A stretch of DNA of 64,000 nucleotides from Streptomyces lydicus (GTDB lineage: Bacteria; Actinomycetota; Actinomycetes; Streptomycetales; Streptomycetaceae), in contig NZ_JNZA01000004.1 of the NCBI RefSeq assembly GCF_000717345.1, positions 124,001-188,000 of the forward strand, given 5' to 3'. Position numbers and translations under genes: made by a program. Shown one piece after another: positions 8,445 to 16,132 of the stretch. The notes below the pieces were generated by a model. The model was not told the origin of the DNA and did not search any database. It saw only the letters and a list, made by a program, of their open reading frames with translations. Within the stretch, counting starts at the first letter, position 1; each line of letters starts with the position of its first letter.

Positions 8445-8792
8445 TCAGGGAACCACCGTGACCTCGAAGTGCGCCGGTTCGGCGCCCTCGGCGGTGACGG
8501 TGAAGGTGGCGGTGCCGTCCACGTCGCCCGCCACGAGCGCGGGGGTGCGCGCGAAGCCCTGGCGGTCCGTGGGCACGGTCACGGTGATCTCGTTCTCCTC
8601 GAAGAGGACCTGCTGGGTGGTGGACACCCAGGAGAACGTCACCGGAACGCCGGACACCTGGTCACCGGTACCGGCGTCGACCAGCCGGGCCGTCAGCGGC
8701 TCGGCGAAGGTCTGCAGACGGCCGGCGTGCTGGCCGATTCCCCCGGCAGGCTGGATGACCAGTTTCCGGGCCGAGCCCGCTTCCGCACTCAT
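8445..8792 (-). CDS. Stand-alone bacterial Ig-like domain protein
   Basis: A 115-residue protein that is essentially one beta-sandwich domain of the invasin/Big type. It contains LTARLVDAGTGDQVSGVPVTFSW and a closing segment GDVDGTATFTVTAEGAEPAHFEVTV. There is no signal peptide or membrane segment, which is odd because most such domains lie within long secreted proteins. The start ATG follows AGGAGGC. Its neighbour on the same strand, the second NSGN gene, could be co-transcribed with it, though 166 bases separate them. Function unknown. Confidence 0.7.
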   Translation of the reverse strand: MSAEAGSARKLVIQPAGGIGQHAGRLQTFAEPLTARLVDAGTGDQVSGVPVTFSWVSTTQQVLFEENEITVTVPTDRQGFARTPALVAGDVDGTATFTVTAEGAEPAHFEVTVVP

Positions 8793-8968
8793 GGTGCCTC
8801 CTGACTGGACGGTCCGTGGGTCGCCCGGTGCCCGGTCGGTCCCCGGGCATGCCGGATGGCGGATGCGGTGATGTTAGACACCGGAGCCCGGCCACCTCGC
8901 GTATGACCTGCTCGTTTCCGGGGAGTTCCTGCGTTGGGGTGACGGGGCGACAGGCACCCGTCGTCCCG

Positions 8969-9946
8969 TCACCCCACCACGAGGACGATCTTCCCGGTCG
9001 TCCGGCCCGTCTCGGCGCGCGCATGGGCCTCGGCGGCCTCGGCGAGCGGGAACGTGGCGTCGATGTGCGCGCGCAGCGTGCCCGCGGCGGCGAGGTCGGC
9101 GACGGCCCGCATCCCCGCGTGGTCCGCCTCGACGAGCAGGGTCTCCATGCGGACGCCCAACTCGGCCGCCTTCTTGGCCTCTTGGTCCGTGGCGGGCTTC
9201 AGGATGGACAGCAGGAGTCCGCCGGGGCGCAGGACGCTCAGGGAACGGGTGCGGGAGCCGTCGTCGAGGGGGTCCAGGACGATGTCGACGTCGCTGACCG
9301 CCTCGGCGAAGTCGGTGGTGCGGTAGTCGATCAGCTCGTCCGCGCCCAGTTCCCGCAGGAAGTCGTGCTTGGCGGCACTGGCCGTGCCGATGACGTGGGC
9401 ACCGCGGGCCTTGGCGATCTGTACGGCGAGGTGGCCCACGCCGCCGGCCGCCGCGTGGATCAGTACCCGCTGCCCGGGCCGGACGTCGGCGGTGTCGACC
9501 AGCGCCTGGTAGGCGGTGAGAGCGACGAGCGGGAGGGCGCCGGCCTGCACGTGGTCGAGGGCGGCCGGCTTGTGCACGAAGGCGCGTGCGGGGCCGGTGA
9601 CGTACTCGGCGTGCGAGCCGAGGCCGTGCGGGTAGGGCAGCATGCCGAAGACCTCGTCCCCCGGCTTGAAGAGGGTGACACCGAAGCCGACGGCCTCGAC
9701 GACACCGGAGACGTCCCAGCCCAGGACGAACGGCGGCTCGCCCAGGAACGGGCCGCCGGCGCGGTGCTTCCAGTCGGTGGGGTTGACGCCGGCCGCCCGC
9801 ACGGCGATGAGGATTTCGCTCGGGCCCGCTTCGGGGCGCGGCAGCTCGACCTCCTTGAGGACGTCGGGGCCGCCGAGGACGTCCTGGCTGATGGCGCGCA
9901 TGGTGGCAGGGGTGGTGGTGGCGCGGTGCGCCGTTGACTCGGTCAT
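8969..9946 (-). CDS. NADP-dependent quinone-oxidoreductase-like enzyme (zinc-less MDR family)
   Basis: A 325-residue medium-chain reductase. The N-terminal GroES-like domain contains AAGVNPTDWKHR. The cofactor-binding loop reads AAAGGVGHLAVQIAKARGAHVIG, and the C-terminal half ends GKIVLVVG. Structural and catalytic zinc cysteines are absent, as in quinone reductases/enoyl reductases. I chose the ATG at 9946 because GGAGG lies just upstream. The 123-base gap to the GlxA-family regulator upstream on the same strand suggests shared control. Confidence 0.85.
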   Translation of the reverse strand: MTESTAHRATTTPATMRAISQDVLGGPDVLKEVELPRPEAGPSEILIAVRAAGVNPTDWKHRAGGPFLGEPPFVLGWDVSGVVEAVGFGVTLFKPGDEVFGMLPYPHGLGSHAEYVTGPARAFVHKPAALDHVQAGALPLVALTAYQALVDTADVRPGQRVLIHAAAGGVGHLAVQIAKARGAHVIGTASAAKHDFLRELGADELIDYRTTDFAEAVSDVDIVLDPLDDGSRTRSLSVLRPGGLLLSILKPATDQEAKKAAELGVRMETLLVEADHAGMRAVADLAAAGTLRAHIDATFPLAEAAEAHARAETGRTTGKIVLVVG

Positions 9947-10069
9947 GTCCTCCAGGCTGCCGGTGGCGACGAGCGCCGACAATGTCTGGATAGCCATGGT
10001 TCGATGACATCGCGCCAAGCGGGCGGGAGCGCCGGACGGACCGGTGGTGGGCGACGCGAGGGGCGGCAC

Positions 10070-11020
10070 TCAGGCCGTCGTCCGGAACGCCCGCCGGTAG
10101 GCCAGTGGAGCCACCCCGATCAGCGCGTTGAGGTGCTGGCGAAGGGAGATGGCACTGCCGAAGCCGACGTCGTGGGCGATGCGTTCGACGGACAGATCGG
10201 TGGTCTCCAGCAGCCGTCGTGCCTGATGGACGCGCTGCTGGACGACCCAGCGGCCCGGGCTGACGCCGGCTTCCTCGGTGAAGCGGCGCGCGAAGGTGCG
10301 GGAGCTCATCCCGGCGTGTGCCGCGAGGTCGGCGAGGGTCAGGGGCCGGTCGAGGTGCGCGAGCGCCCACTCGCGGGTGGCGGCGGTGCCGGACGTGCCG
10401 GCGGCCGGGACGGGCTGTTCGATGTACTGGGCCTGGCCGCCCTCCCGCCAGGGCGGTATGACGCAGCGGCGCGCGATGCTGTTGGCGAGTTCGCTGCCGT
10501 GGTCCCTGCGGACGAGGTGCAGGCAGAGGTCCACCCCGGCGACGGCCCCGGCAGAGGTGAGCACGTCACCGTCGTCGATGAACAGCACGTCGGGGTCGAC
10601 GGTGACACGGGGGAACATCCGCCGGAAGGTGTCCGCGAGCGCCCAGTGCGTGGTGGCCGGGCGCCCGTCGAGCAGACCGGCCGCGCCGAGCAGGAACGCG
10701 CCGGTGCAGAGGGACACCAGCCGGGCGCCGGGGCGGATCCGGGCGAGGGCGGTGGCCGTCGGCGCGGGGAGCCCGTCGTCGAGCAGTCGCAGGTCGAAGG
10801 GCGGGATGACGACCGTGTCGGCGCGCTCCAGGGCCTCCGGGCCGTGGTCGGGCGCGACCCTGAAGTCCGAACTGCTGCGTACGGGGCGGCCGTCGGGGGT
10901 GCAGGTGACCACCTCGTAGCGGTCCGGCATCTCGTCGAAGACGCGGTGGGCGATGCCGAGTTCGAAGGGGTACACGCCGTCGAGGGCGAGGACGACGAGG
11001 CGATGGATCGACGACTGCAT
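10070..11020 (-). CDS. GlxA-family transcriptional regulator (DJ-1/PfpI + AraC HTH)
   Basis: A 316-residue regulator. The N-terminal half is a DJ-1/PfpI class I amidotransferase-like domain with the nucleophile-elbow motif SLCTGAFLLGAAGLLDG. Residues from about 215 form a double helix-turn-helix of the AraC type (LTLADLAAHAGMSSRTFARRF and a second HTH near DVGFGSAISLRQHL). Such proteins sense small ligands or aldehydes and act as activators or repressors. It lies directly upstream of the oxidoreductase on the same strand and may control it. Confidence 0.9.
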   Translation of the reverse strand: MQSSIHRLVVLALDGVYPFELGIAHRVFDEMPDRYEVVTCTPDGRPVRSSSDFRVAPDHGPEALERADTVVIPPFDLRLLDDGLPAPTATALARIRPGARLVSLCTGAFLLGAAGLLDGRPATTHWALADTFRRMFPRVTVDPDVLFIDDGDVLTSAGAVAGVDLCLHLVRRDHGSELANSIARRCVIPPWREGGQAQYIEQPVPAAGTSGTAATREWALAHLDRPLTLADLAAHAGMSSRTFARRFTEEAGVSPGRWVVQQRVHQARRLLETTDLSVERIAHDVGFGSAISLRQHLNALIGVAPLAYRRAFRTTA

Positions 11021-11103
11021 GGCGTCAATCTATCGAGAAGCATTGATCCTGCCACCGCGGCTGGGCGCCCGCGCGGCGTCAACGCGCCCTGCGGGCACGG
11101 CAC

Positions 11104-11613
11104 TCAGACACCGGACGGCGGCTCCACGCGGCCGAGCCAGGAGGCCAGGAGGCGTTCGAGCTGGGCCGCCTCGCCGGGGGGCAGGGCGTCGAGCAGCCGG
11201 CGTTCGTTGCTCATGTGGTCGGTGAATGCCTGGTCGATCAGTTCTCGTCCGGCGCGGGTGAGAGCGACGACCCGGCCGCGGCCGTCGACGGCCGAACGGC
11301 GGCGGGTGACCAGGCCGTTGCGTTCCAGCCGGTCGACGCGCTTGGTCATCGCGCCGGTGGTGACCATGGTGTGCGCGGCCAGTTCGCCCGGGGCCCGCTC
11401 GAACGGCTCGCCCGCGCGGCGCAGCGCCGCCAGCACGTCGAACTCCCCCTCACTCAGGCCGTACCGGTGGTAGACGAGGCAGAGCTGCTCGGTGAGGAGC
11501 CCGGCGAGGCGGTGCAGTCGCCCGAACACCCCTTGGGGGCCGACGTCGAGGTCCGGTCTTTCGCGGGCCCATTCGGCCTGGATGCGGGCGACGTGATCGA
11601 GGGGCCGGTCCAT
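11104..11613 (-). CDS. MarR-family transcriptional regulator
   Basis: A 169-residue winged-helix protein with the MarR layout: dimerisation helices at both ends, HTH near GLSEGEFDVLAALRRAG...TMVTTGAMTKRVDRLERNGL and wing TRRRSAVDGRGRVVALT. I chose ATG 11613 (MDRPLDHVARIQ) over longer frames because two palindromes immediately upstream mark the promoter. It is transcribed divergently from the EamA exporter 39 bases away and is its likely repressor as well as its own. Confidence 0.88.
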   Translation of the reverse strand: MDRPLDHVARIQAEWARERPDLDVGPQGVFGRLHRLAGLLTEQLCLVYHRYGLSEGEFDVLAALRRAGEPFERAPGELAAHTMVTTGAMTKRVDRLERNGLVTRRRSAVDGRGRVVALTRAGRELIDQAFTDHMSNERRLLDALPPGEAAQLERLLASWLGRVEPPSGV

Positions 11614-11626
11614 GACTTCACTATAT

Positions 11627-11661
11627 CTTCCAAGGAAGACATAATAGCTTCCATGGAAGCT
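11627..11661. promoter_or_regulatory. Twin MarR operators overlapping the divergent start region
   Basis: Two related palindromes occupy the 39-base divergent spacer: CTTCC-AA-GGAAG (11627-11638) and the perfect 16-mer AGCTTCCATGGAAGCT (11646-11661). Their centres are 21 bp apart, two DNA turns. The second contains the ATG of the EamA gene. ATAATA (11641-11646) on the plus strand and TATAGT (11625-11620) on the minus strand each lie 6-7 bases from their start codons, as expected for -10 elements of leaderless mRNAs. Binding by the MarR protein would block both promoters; this is inference. Confidence 0.7.
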
Positions 11662-12594
11662 ACCTCCCGCTGGATGTGGACACTGGTGACGGCCCTCGCG
11701 CCGGTGGCCTGGGGCACGAACTACTTCGTCACCCACGAGTTCCTGCCCGCCGGGCACCCGCTGTACGGGGCCGCGATCCGGGCCCTGCCGGCCGGGCTGC
11801 TGCTCCTCGCGGTGCGCCGGGAACGTCCCCGCGGGTCGTGGTGGTGGAAGTCCCTGGTCCTCGGCGTTCTCAACGTGGGCGCCTTCTTCGTGCTGATCTA
11901 TGTGGCCGCGCAGTTGTTGCCGACGAGCCTGGCCTCCACCGTCATGGCGACCTCACCGCTGGTCATGATGCTGATCGCCTGGGTGCTGCTCGCCGAGCGC
12001 CCGCGGCCGGCGCATCTGGCCGGCGCCGGGGTCGGCCTCGGCGGCGTCTGCCTGATGCTGCTGACCGGCTCGGCTTCGGTGGACATACGCGGTGTGCTCG
12101 CCTCGGCCGCCGCCATGATCATGTCTTCCTGGGGCTATGTGCTCGCCAAACGATGGAGCCACCAGGTCGAGGTGCTCTCCTCGACGGCCTGGCAGCTGAT
12201 CGCCGGCGGCCTGCTGCTGCTCCCCCTCGCCATCGCCGTCGAGGGGGCACCGCCGGCCCTCGACGCGCCGGCCGTCCTCGGGTTCGGGTACGTCACCGTC
12301 GTGGCCACGGCGGTGGCCTTCGCCGCCTGGTTCACGGGTCTGCGGCACCTGCCCGCGGGCACGGTGGGCCTGGTCGGGCTGCTCAACCCGGCGACCGGGG
12401 TGCTGCTGGGCACCCTGCTCGCCGGGGAGGCGCTCACCGGCCGTCAGTTGTGCGGGCTGGCACTGGTCCTGGCCGGCATCCTGCTGGGCCGCCCGCCCGG
12501 CCGGGGAGCCGGGCGGGGCGGGACCGCGGCGGGCAGCGGGGTCGTACGCGAGGGCGTACGGCGCCGGTCCCGTCCGCCGTCAGCACGGAGATGA
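11653..12594 (+). CDS. EamA/DMT-family transporter
   Basis: A 313-residue membrane protein with ten predicted helices in two EamA repeats (APVAWGTNYFVTHEFLP in the first, AWFTGLRHLPAGTVGLVGLLNPATGVLLG in the second). The family exports amino acids, metabolites or drugs. The start ATG 11653 lies inside a palindrome and has no Shine-Dalgarno at normal distance, so the transcript may be leaderless. Regulation by the divergent MarR protein is likely. The 3' end overlaps the convergent gene by 15 bases. Confidence 0.88.
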   Translation: MEATSRWMWTLVTALAPVAWGTNYFVTHEFLPAGHPLYGAAIRALPAGLLLLAVRRERPRGSWWWKSLVLGVLNVGAFFVLIYVAAQLLPTSLASTVMATSPLVMMLIAWVLLAERPRPAHLAGAGVGLGGVCLMLLTGSASVDIRGVLASAAAMIMSSWGYVLAKRWSHQVEVLSSTAWQLIAGGLLLLPLAIAVEGAPPALDAPAVLGFGYVTVVATAVAFAAWFTGLRHLPAGTVGLVGLLNPATGVLLGTLLAGEALTGRQLCGLALVLAGILLGRPPGRGAGRGGTAAGSGVVREGVRRRSRPPSARR

Positions 12595-13476
12595 CGCGAT
12601 CCGCCCGGGTGTGTGCGCCGACGTCCAGTCCACGATCTGCACCGCCGCGCCGGCGGCCTCCTGGCCCCGGCAGCGGGCATGGTGCCGGCGCGCGATGCCG
12701 TCCAGGTCGAGGTGGGCGCCGAACGCGGGCAGGGCGGCCAGCCGGCGGGCGTACGCCCACAGCTGCCGGTGCCCGGCGATGCGGTGCACCGCCTCGGCGT
12801 CCAGGTGCCAGCGGTGCACGGTGTCGAGCTGCACCAGCGTCACCCACAACTGGACGTCGGCCGCGGTGAGTTCGCCGCCCAGTACGTGGTCCCGCCCGGC
12901 CACCCGCCGCTCCAGCGAGGACAGCGCACCCAGCAGCGTGTCCAGGGCCGCCGCACGGGCCGCACTGTCGACGCCGTACCGTCCGGCCTGCTGGGCCGCC
13001 TCGTTGATGTCGCGCTCACACAGCCGCCCGAGCGCCTCGATGCCCTCCCGGTCCTGCGGCGGATACAGCGCGGGACCGTGACCACCGAACCGCCCGGCCA
13101 GGTCGCGCAGGATGTCGGCGGCGTGCGTGGTGACGATCCGGCCCGTCCATCCGTCGCTGAGCACGGGGGCCGCGGCCGGTCCGGGGTGCTGGTGCGAGCT
13201 GGCCTCGTACAGCGGGCGCAGCGCGGCGTACCCGCCGTCCGGGCCGTCGGGAACGGCGGGCAGCAGCGTCACCGGGAGGGTGTCGCCGAGGTCCAGCAGG
13301 CTGTGGGTGACGGCGATGCCGAGACAGTGCGGACAGGACGGCGACAGATACAGGCGATAGCGGTGCGGCACGGCGTAGTGACCGCTGCGCGCATCACCGC
13401 CGATCCGGCCGCGGAGGGACGGCTCGGCGGTCGGGGACACGCCGGAGCGGGCGGACGGGACGGACGTGGCGGACAT
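12580..13476 (-). CDS. Glutathionyl-hydroquinone reductase/GST-like protein
   Basis: A 298-residue protein of the omega-type glutathione S-transferase/glutathionyl-hydroquinone reductase group. The thioredoxin-like domain begins HRYRLYLSPSCPHCLG, with Cys48 and Cys51 at the place of the catalytic Cys of the family's CPWAHR motif. An all-helical C-terminal domain (about 135-275) includes LGGELTAADVQLWVTLVQLDTV. In actinomycetes, which use mycothiol, the thiol substrate may be mycothiol. It has AGGAG before ATG 13476. A sulphur-type leader peptide lies 180 bases upstream on the same strand. Confidence 0.82.
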   Translation of the reverse strand: MSATSVPSARSGVSPTAEPSLRGRIGGDARSGHYAVPHRYRLYLSPSCPHCLGIAVTHSLLDLGDTLPVTLLPAVPDGPDGGYAALRPLYEASSHQHPGPAAAPVLSDGWTGRIVTTHAADILRDLAGRFGGHGPALYPPQDREGIEALGRLCERDINEAAQQAGRYGVDSAARAAALDTLLGALSSLERRVAGRDHVLGGELTAADVQLWVTLVQLDTVHRWHLDAEAVHRIAGHRQLWAYARRLAALPAFGAHLDLDGIARRHHARCRGQEAAGAAVQIVDWTSAHTPGRIASSPC

Positions 13477-13655
13477 ACGACTCCTGGGTTCCGGGCCGGT
13501 CCGCGGACGTACGGCGGTGTACGCACGGGCGGGCCGGCCGGCGGGTGTTCAGGCGGAGGTACGGCGACAAGCGGCGGGTGGGGGCACCGCCGGGCGGGGC
13601 CGGCCGCGAGGAGGGGCCGACGGGGTACGGGGCGGCGCGGGCGGTCTCCGCCGCC
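13477..13655 (-). promoter_or_regulatory. Leader region between leader peptide and structural gene
   Basis: This 179-base GC-rich stretch separates the leader-peptide stop (13656) from the start of the glutathione-type reductase. If the peptide works by attenuation, the alternative RNA structures must lie here. I see many G/C runs but cannot assign a single terminator by eye. Confidence 0.4.
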
Positions 13656-13778
13656 TCAGCGGCGGGAACTCGCCGCGCTGCAGACGCGCAGCAGATCGAT
13701 GTGCCGGCGCGAGGTGAGAAGGGTGAGCGGCCGGGCCGCGCGGACCGCGCGGTCGGTGTCCAGCCCTGCACGCCCCAT
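13656..13778 (-). CDS. Leader peptide of the Streptomyces sulphur-gene type (40 aa)
   Basis: The minus strand encodes a 40-residue frame from ATG 13778 to TGA 13656. Its C-terminal half is SRRHIDLLRVCSAASSRR. The R-HIDLLRV-C-SA signature matches the short peptides annotated upstream of sulphur-metabolism genes in Streptomyces. The single Cys (residue 33) just before the end fits sensing of cysteinyl-tRNA by ribosome stalling. The exact start is uncertain because the Shine-Dalgarno (GTGGGAA) is weak. It lies upstream of the GST-like gene and divergent from the Rrf2 regulator. Confidence 0.7.
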   Translation of the reverse strand: MGRAGLDTDRAVRAARPLTLLTSRRHIDLLRVCSAASSRR

Positions 13779-13808
13779 GATTTCCCACCCGTTCGCCAGG
13801 ATTCCCGC

Positions 13809-13823
13809 CCTTGAGTGTCAAGG
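13809..13823. promoter_or_regulatory. Inverted repeat and possible -35 element upstream of leader peptide
   Basis: CCTTGA-GTG-TCAAGG forms a 6-bp-arm palindrome. Read on the minus strand it contains a perfect TTGACA (13821-13816), a possible -35 for the leader-peptide transcript. No convincing -10 follows at 17 bases. Confidence 0.4.
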
Positions 13824-13988
13824 CGCCGCCGAGCCGCGTCAAGAGGGTGCGACCGGTGTGCGCCGGGCACTGTTTCCCCCATCGTGCAGTGCCCGAAACC
13901 GCCCTGCGGCCAGGGAATCCGGTCCGGTCCCGCGGCCCGTCGCGCCCTGCGGCACGAGGTCGCGCCGGCGCTGCGGAATAATGCAGAC

Positions 13989-14447
13989 ATGCGGATTTCA
14001 GCCAGGGCGGACTATGCGGTGCGGGCCGCGCTGCAACTCGCCGCCACCCGGGACGCGGGGCCGCTCAAGGCCGAGGCGATCGCCGACGCCCAGGACATTC
14101 CGCACAAGTTCCTCGAAGGCATCCTCAACGACATGCGCCGGGGCGGGCTGGTACTCAGCCAGCGGGGCGGCAACGGCGGGTACCGGCTGGCGAAGGATCC
14201 GGAGGCGATCAGCATCGCGGACGTCATCCGGGTCGTGGACGGCCCGCTGGTGTCCGTACGCGGCGTCCGCCCGCCGGAGCTGTCCTACAGCGGCCCCGCC
14301 GAGTCGCTGCTGCCGCTGTGGATCGCGCTGCGGGCCAATGTCCGGCAGATCCTGGACGGGGTGTCGCTGGCCGATGTGGCGTCGGCGGAGCTGCCCGGCC
14401 AGGTCTCCGCACTGGCCGAGGACCCGGCCTCCTGGACGAATCCGTAG
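13989..14447 (+). CDS. Rrf2-family transcriptional regulator without cluster cysteines
   Basis: A 152-residue Rrf2 protein. The winged helix begins MRISARADYAVRAALQLAA and includes AEAIADAQDIPHKFLEGILNDMRRGGLV with wing SQRGGNGGYRLA. The sequence contains no cysteine, so it cannot hold the [2Fe-2S] cluster of IscR/NsrR. This fits the CymR type, which governs sulphur metabolism through a partner enzyme. AATAAT at 13977-13982 lies 6 bases before the ATG, suggesting a leaderless mRNA. It stands between the leader-peptide gene (divergent) and an SfnB-like oxidoreductase (downstream). Confidence 0.88.
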   Translation: MRISARADYAVRAALQLAATRDAGPLKAEAIADAQDIPHKFLEGILNDMRRGGLVLSQRGGNGGYRLAKDPEAISIADVIRVVDGPLVSVRGVRPPELSYSGPAESLLPLWIALRANVRQILDGVSLADVASAELPGQVSALAEDPASWTNP

Positions 14448-14581
14448 CGACACGAAGCGCGGATACCGGAGATTCGCCGAGTCGCCGACCGCCACCCCGA
14501 ACCACCGGGCGTCCACACTCCGAGACTTGCTTGTCCACTCCTTGAACGGCCCTTGCTGTGCCGGGAGTCCGGACGCATTCT

Positions 14582-14606
14582 TTTCCCTACTAATCCAGTA
14601 GGGAAA
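14582..14606. promoter_or_regulatory. Perfect 25-bp inverted repeat, probable Rrf2 operator
   Basis: TTTCCCTACT (14582-14591) and AGTAGGGAAA (14597-14606) are perfect complements separated by AATCC. The site lies 135 bases after the rrf2 stop and about 59 bases before the SfnB-like start, in the position of a promoter operator. TACTAA (14588-14593) may be the -10. The regulator is inferred from proximity. Confidence 0.7.
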
Positions 14607-14664
14607 CTAGGGAAGTCGGGAACCACTGGGCACGCACCGGGGTTCCGGGCTCCGAGAGGGGACG

Positions 14665-15951
14665 GTGAACGGCGCCATGCCGAAGAGGTCCGCAGCTCGC
14701 ACCGTCGCTCCACCGGTCAACTCTCCTGCCGGGGAGGGGATGTGGCCGCGCGTCACCCGTGAGGTGGCGGAAGACCTCGCCGTCGACGCGATCACCCGCG
14801 ACCGGGCGGGCAAACCGCCCTTCGACGAGCTCGCGCGGCTGCGCGAGGCCGGACTGCCCGCCCTGCTGACGCCGCCCGGGCCGCACGGACGGGGCACCGA
14901 CTGGCGCACCGCGTGCGCGGTCATCCGGGAGATCGCGGCGGCCGACAGCTCGATCGGCGAACTGCTCGGCCGGCACCACGTCCTGTCCTGGAGCGCCCGG
15001 TTCTTCGGCACCCCGGAGCAGGCCGAGGCGCTGGAGCTCAGGACGGCCGGCGAGCAGTGGGTCTGGGGCGGCAGCGCCGACATCCCGGGGGCCGGGCCGG
15101 AGTCGGCCGGGACGGATCCCGAACTCACCCTCACCCCGGCGCCTGACGGATATGTCCTCCACGGGCGGCGGACGTTCGCCTCGGGGGTCGCCGTGGCCGA
15201 CCGGCTGCTGCTCGGCGCGGTCTGTACCGAGTCCGGCGAAGCGCTGATGGTGGTCGTGGATCCGGCGCACCCCGGCGTCACCGCCGACCCGGCGCACGAC
15301 CGGCTCGGCCAGCGGCTCACCGGGGCCGGCAGCATCGGTTTCGACGGCGTCCCGGTGCGACCGGATCAGGTGCTCGGCGTCGTCCCGCGCGACGAGCACG
15401 ACGTCTCCCCGTTCGCCACGCTCGCCCCGTTGGCGCTGCGACTCGCCCTCGTCCACGTGGGCCTGGGGATCGCCGAAGGGGCACTGGCCGAGGCGCGGGA
15501 CGCCAGCCGTGCCACGCCGCGCGGCTGGCCGCCCGCGGGGCCGGACGGCGGGGGGTACGACGAGCGGCCCGGCAGCGATCCGTACCTGCTCCTCGCCTAC
15601 GGGGAGCTGGTGGCCGCCGCGCACACCGCGGCGGCGGTCGTCGAACCGGCGACGGAGGCCCTGACGCGGGGCCTGCTGGCGGGCCGCGGCCTCGGTGTCG
15701 ACGAGCGGGCCGACATCGCCGTCCTCGTGGCCGCGGCGGAGGCCGTCACCAGCCGGGCCGCACTGCAGATCACCACCCGCGTGCTGGAGCTGACCGGCGG
15801 CGCGGACTCCCTGGCCGACGACCCCGGATTCGACCGGTTCTGGCGCAACGCCCGGGTCCTGACGGCGCAGGGCTCCTCCACCCACCGGCTCCGCGACATC
15901 GGCGACCACTATCTGAACGGGACGCATCCGCCGCTGACGTTGCGCGCGTGA
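14665..15951 (+). CDS. Acyl-CoA-dehydrogenase-fold flavin oxidoreductase, SfnB/DszC-like
   Basis: A 428-residue flavoprotein of the acyl-CoA dehydrogenase superfamily. The N-terminal helical part (FDELARLREAGLPALLTP; ADSSIGELLGRHHVLSW), the middle beta domain (GYVLHGRRTFASGVAVADRLLLGA) and the C-terminal helices ending RDIGDHYLNGTHPP match sulphur-acquisition oxidoreductases and two-component monooxygenases of the SfnB/DszC type. It lacks the catalytic Glu context of true acyl-CoA dehydrogenases. It probably uses FMNH2 to oxidise an organosulphur compound. GTG 14665 is chosen because AGGGGAC precedes it at good spacing. It sits behind the 25-bp operator and the Rrf2 gene. Confidence 0.8.
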   Translation: MNGAMPKRSAARTVAPPVNSPAGEGMWPRVTREVAEDLAVDAITRDRAGKPPFDELARLREAGLPALLTPPGPHGRGTDWRTACAVIREIAAADSSIGELLGRHHVLSWSARFFGTPEQAEALELRTAGEQWVWGGSADIPGAGPESAGTDPELTLTPAPDGYVLHGRRTFASGVAVADRLLLGAVCTESGEALMVVVDPAHPGVTADPAHDRLGQRLTGAGSIGFDGVPVRPDQVLGVVPRDEHDVSPFATLAPLALRLALVHVGLGIAEGALAEARDASRATPRGWPPAGPDGGGYDERPGSDPYLLLAYGELVAAAHTAAAVVEPATEALTRGLLAGRGLGVDERADIAVLVAAAEAVTSRAALQITTRVLELTGGADSLADDPGFDRFWRNARVLTAQGSSTHRLRDIGDHYLNGTHPPLTLRA

Positions 15952-16132
15952 CGACCGGGGCGGGTGGGCGTACGGCGTGCGGTCCGGCGCGGTGGGCACT
16001 CGGGGGGCAGTGACGGGACAATGGAGTGCGCGTCGGCGGGGGCCCGGCGGCCTCGCGCGCCGGCCCCGTGCGCTGCGTGGCCGCCCTCCTCACCGCACCG
16101 CGCAGCGGTCACTCGTATGTGGTGGGCTGAGT

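Noticed and set aside
13480..13990. Several overlapping open frames in the 13.5-14.0 kb interval
   Set aside because: Apart from the leader peptide they are Arg/Pro/Ala strings without ribosome-binding sites. The interval reads better as regulatory DNA.
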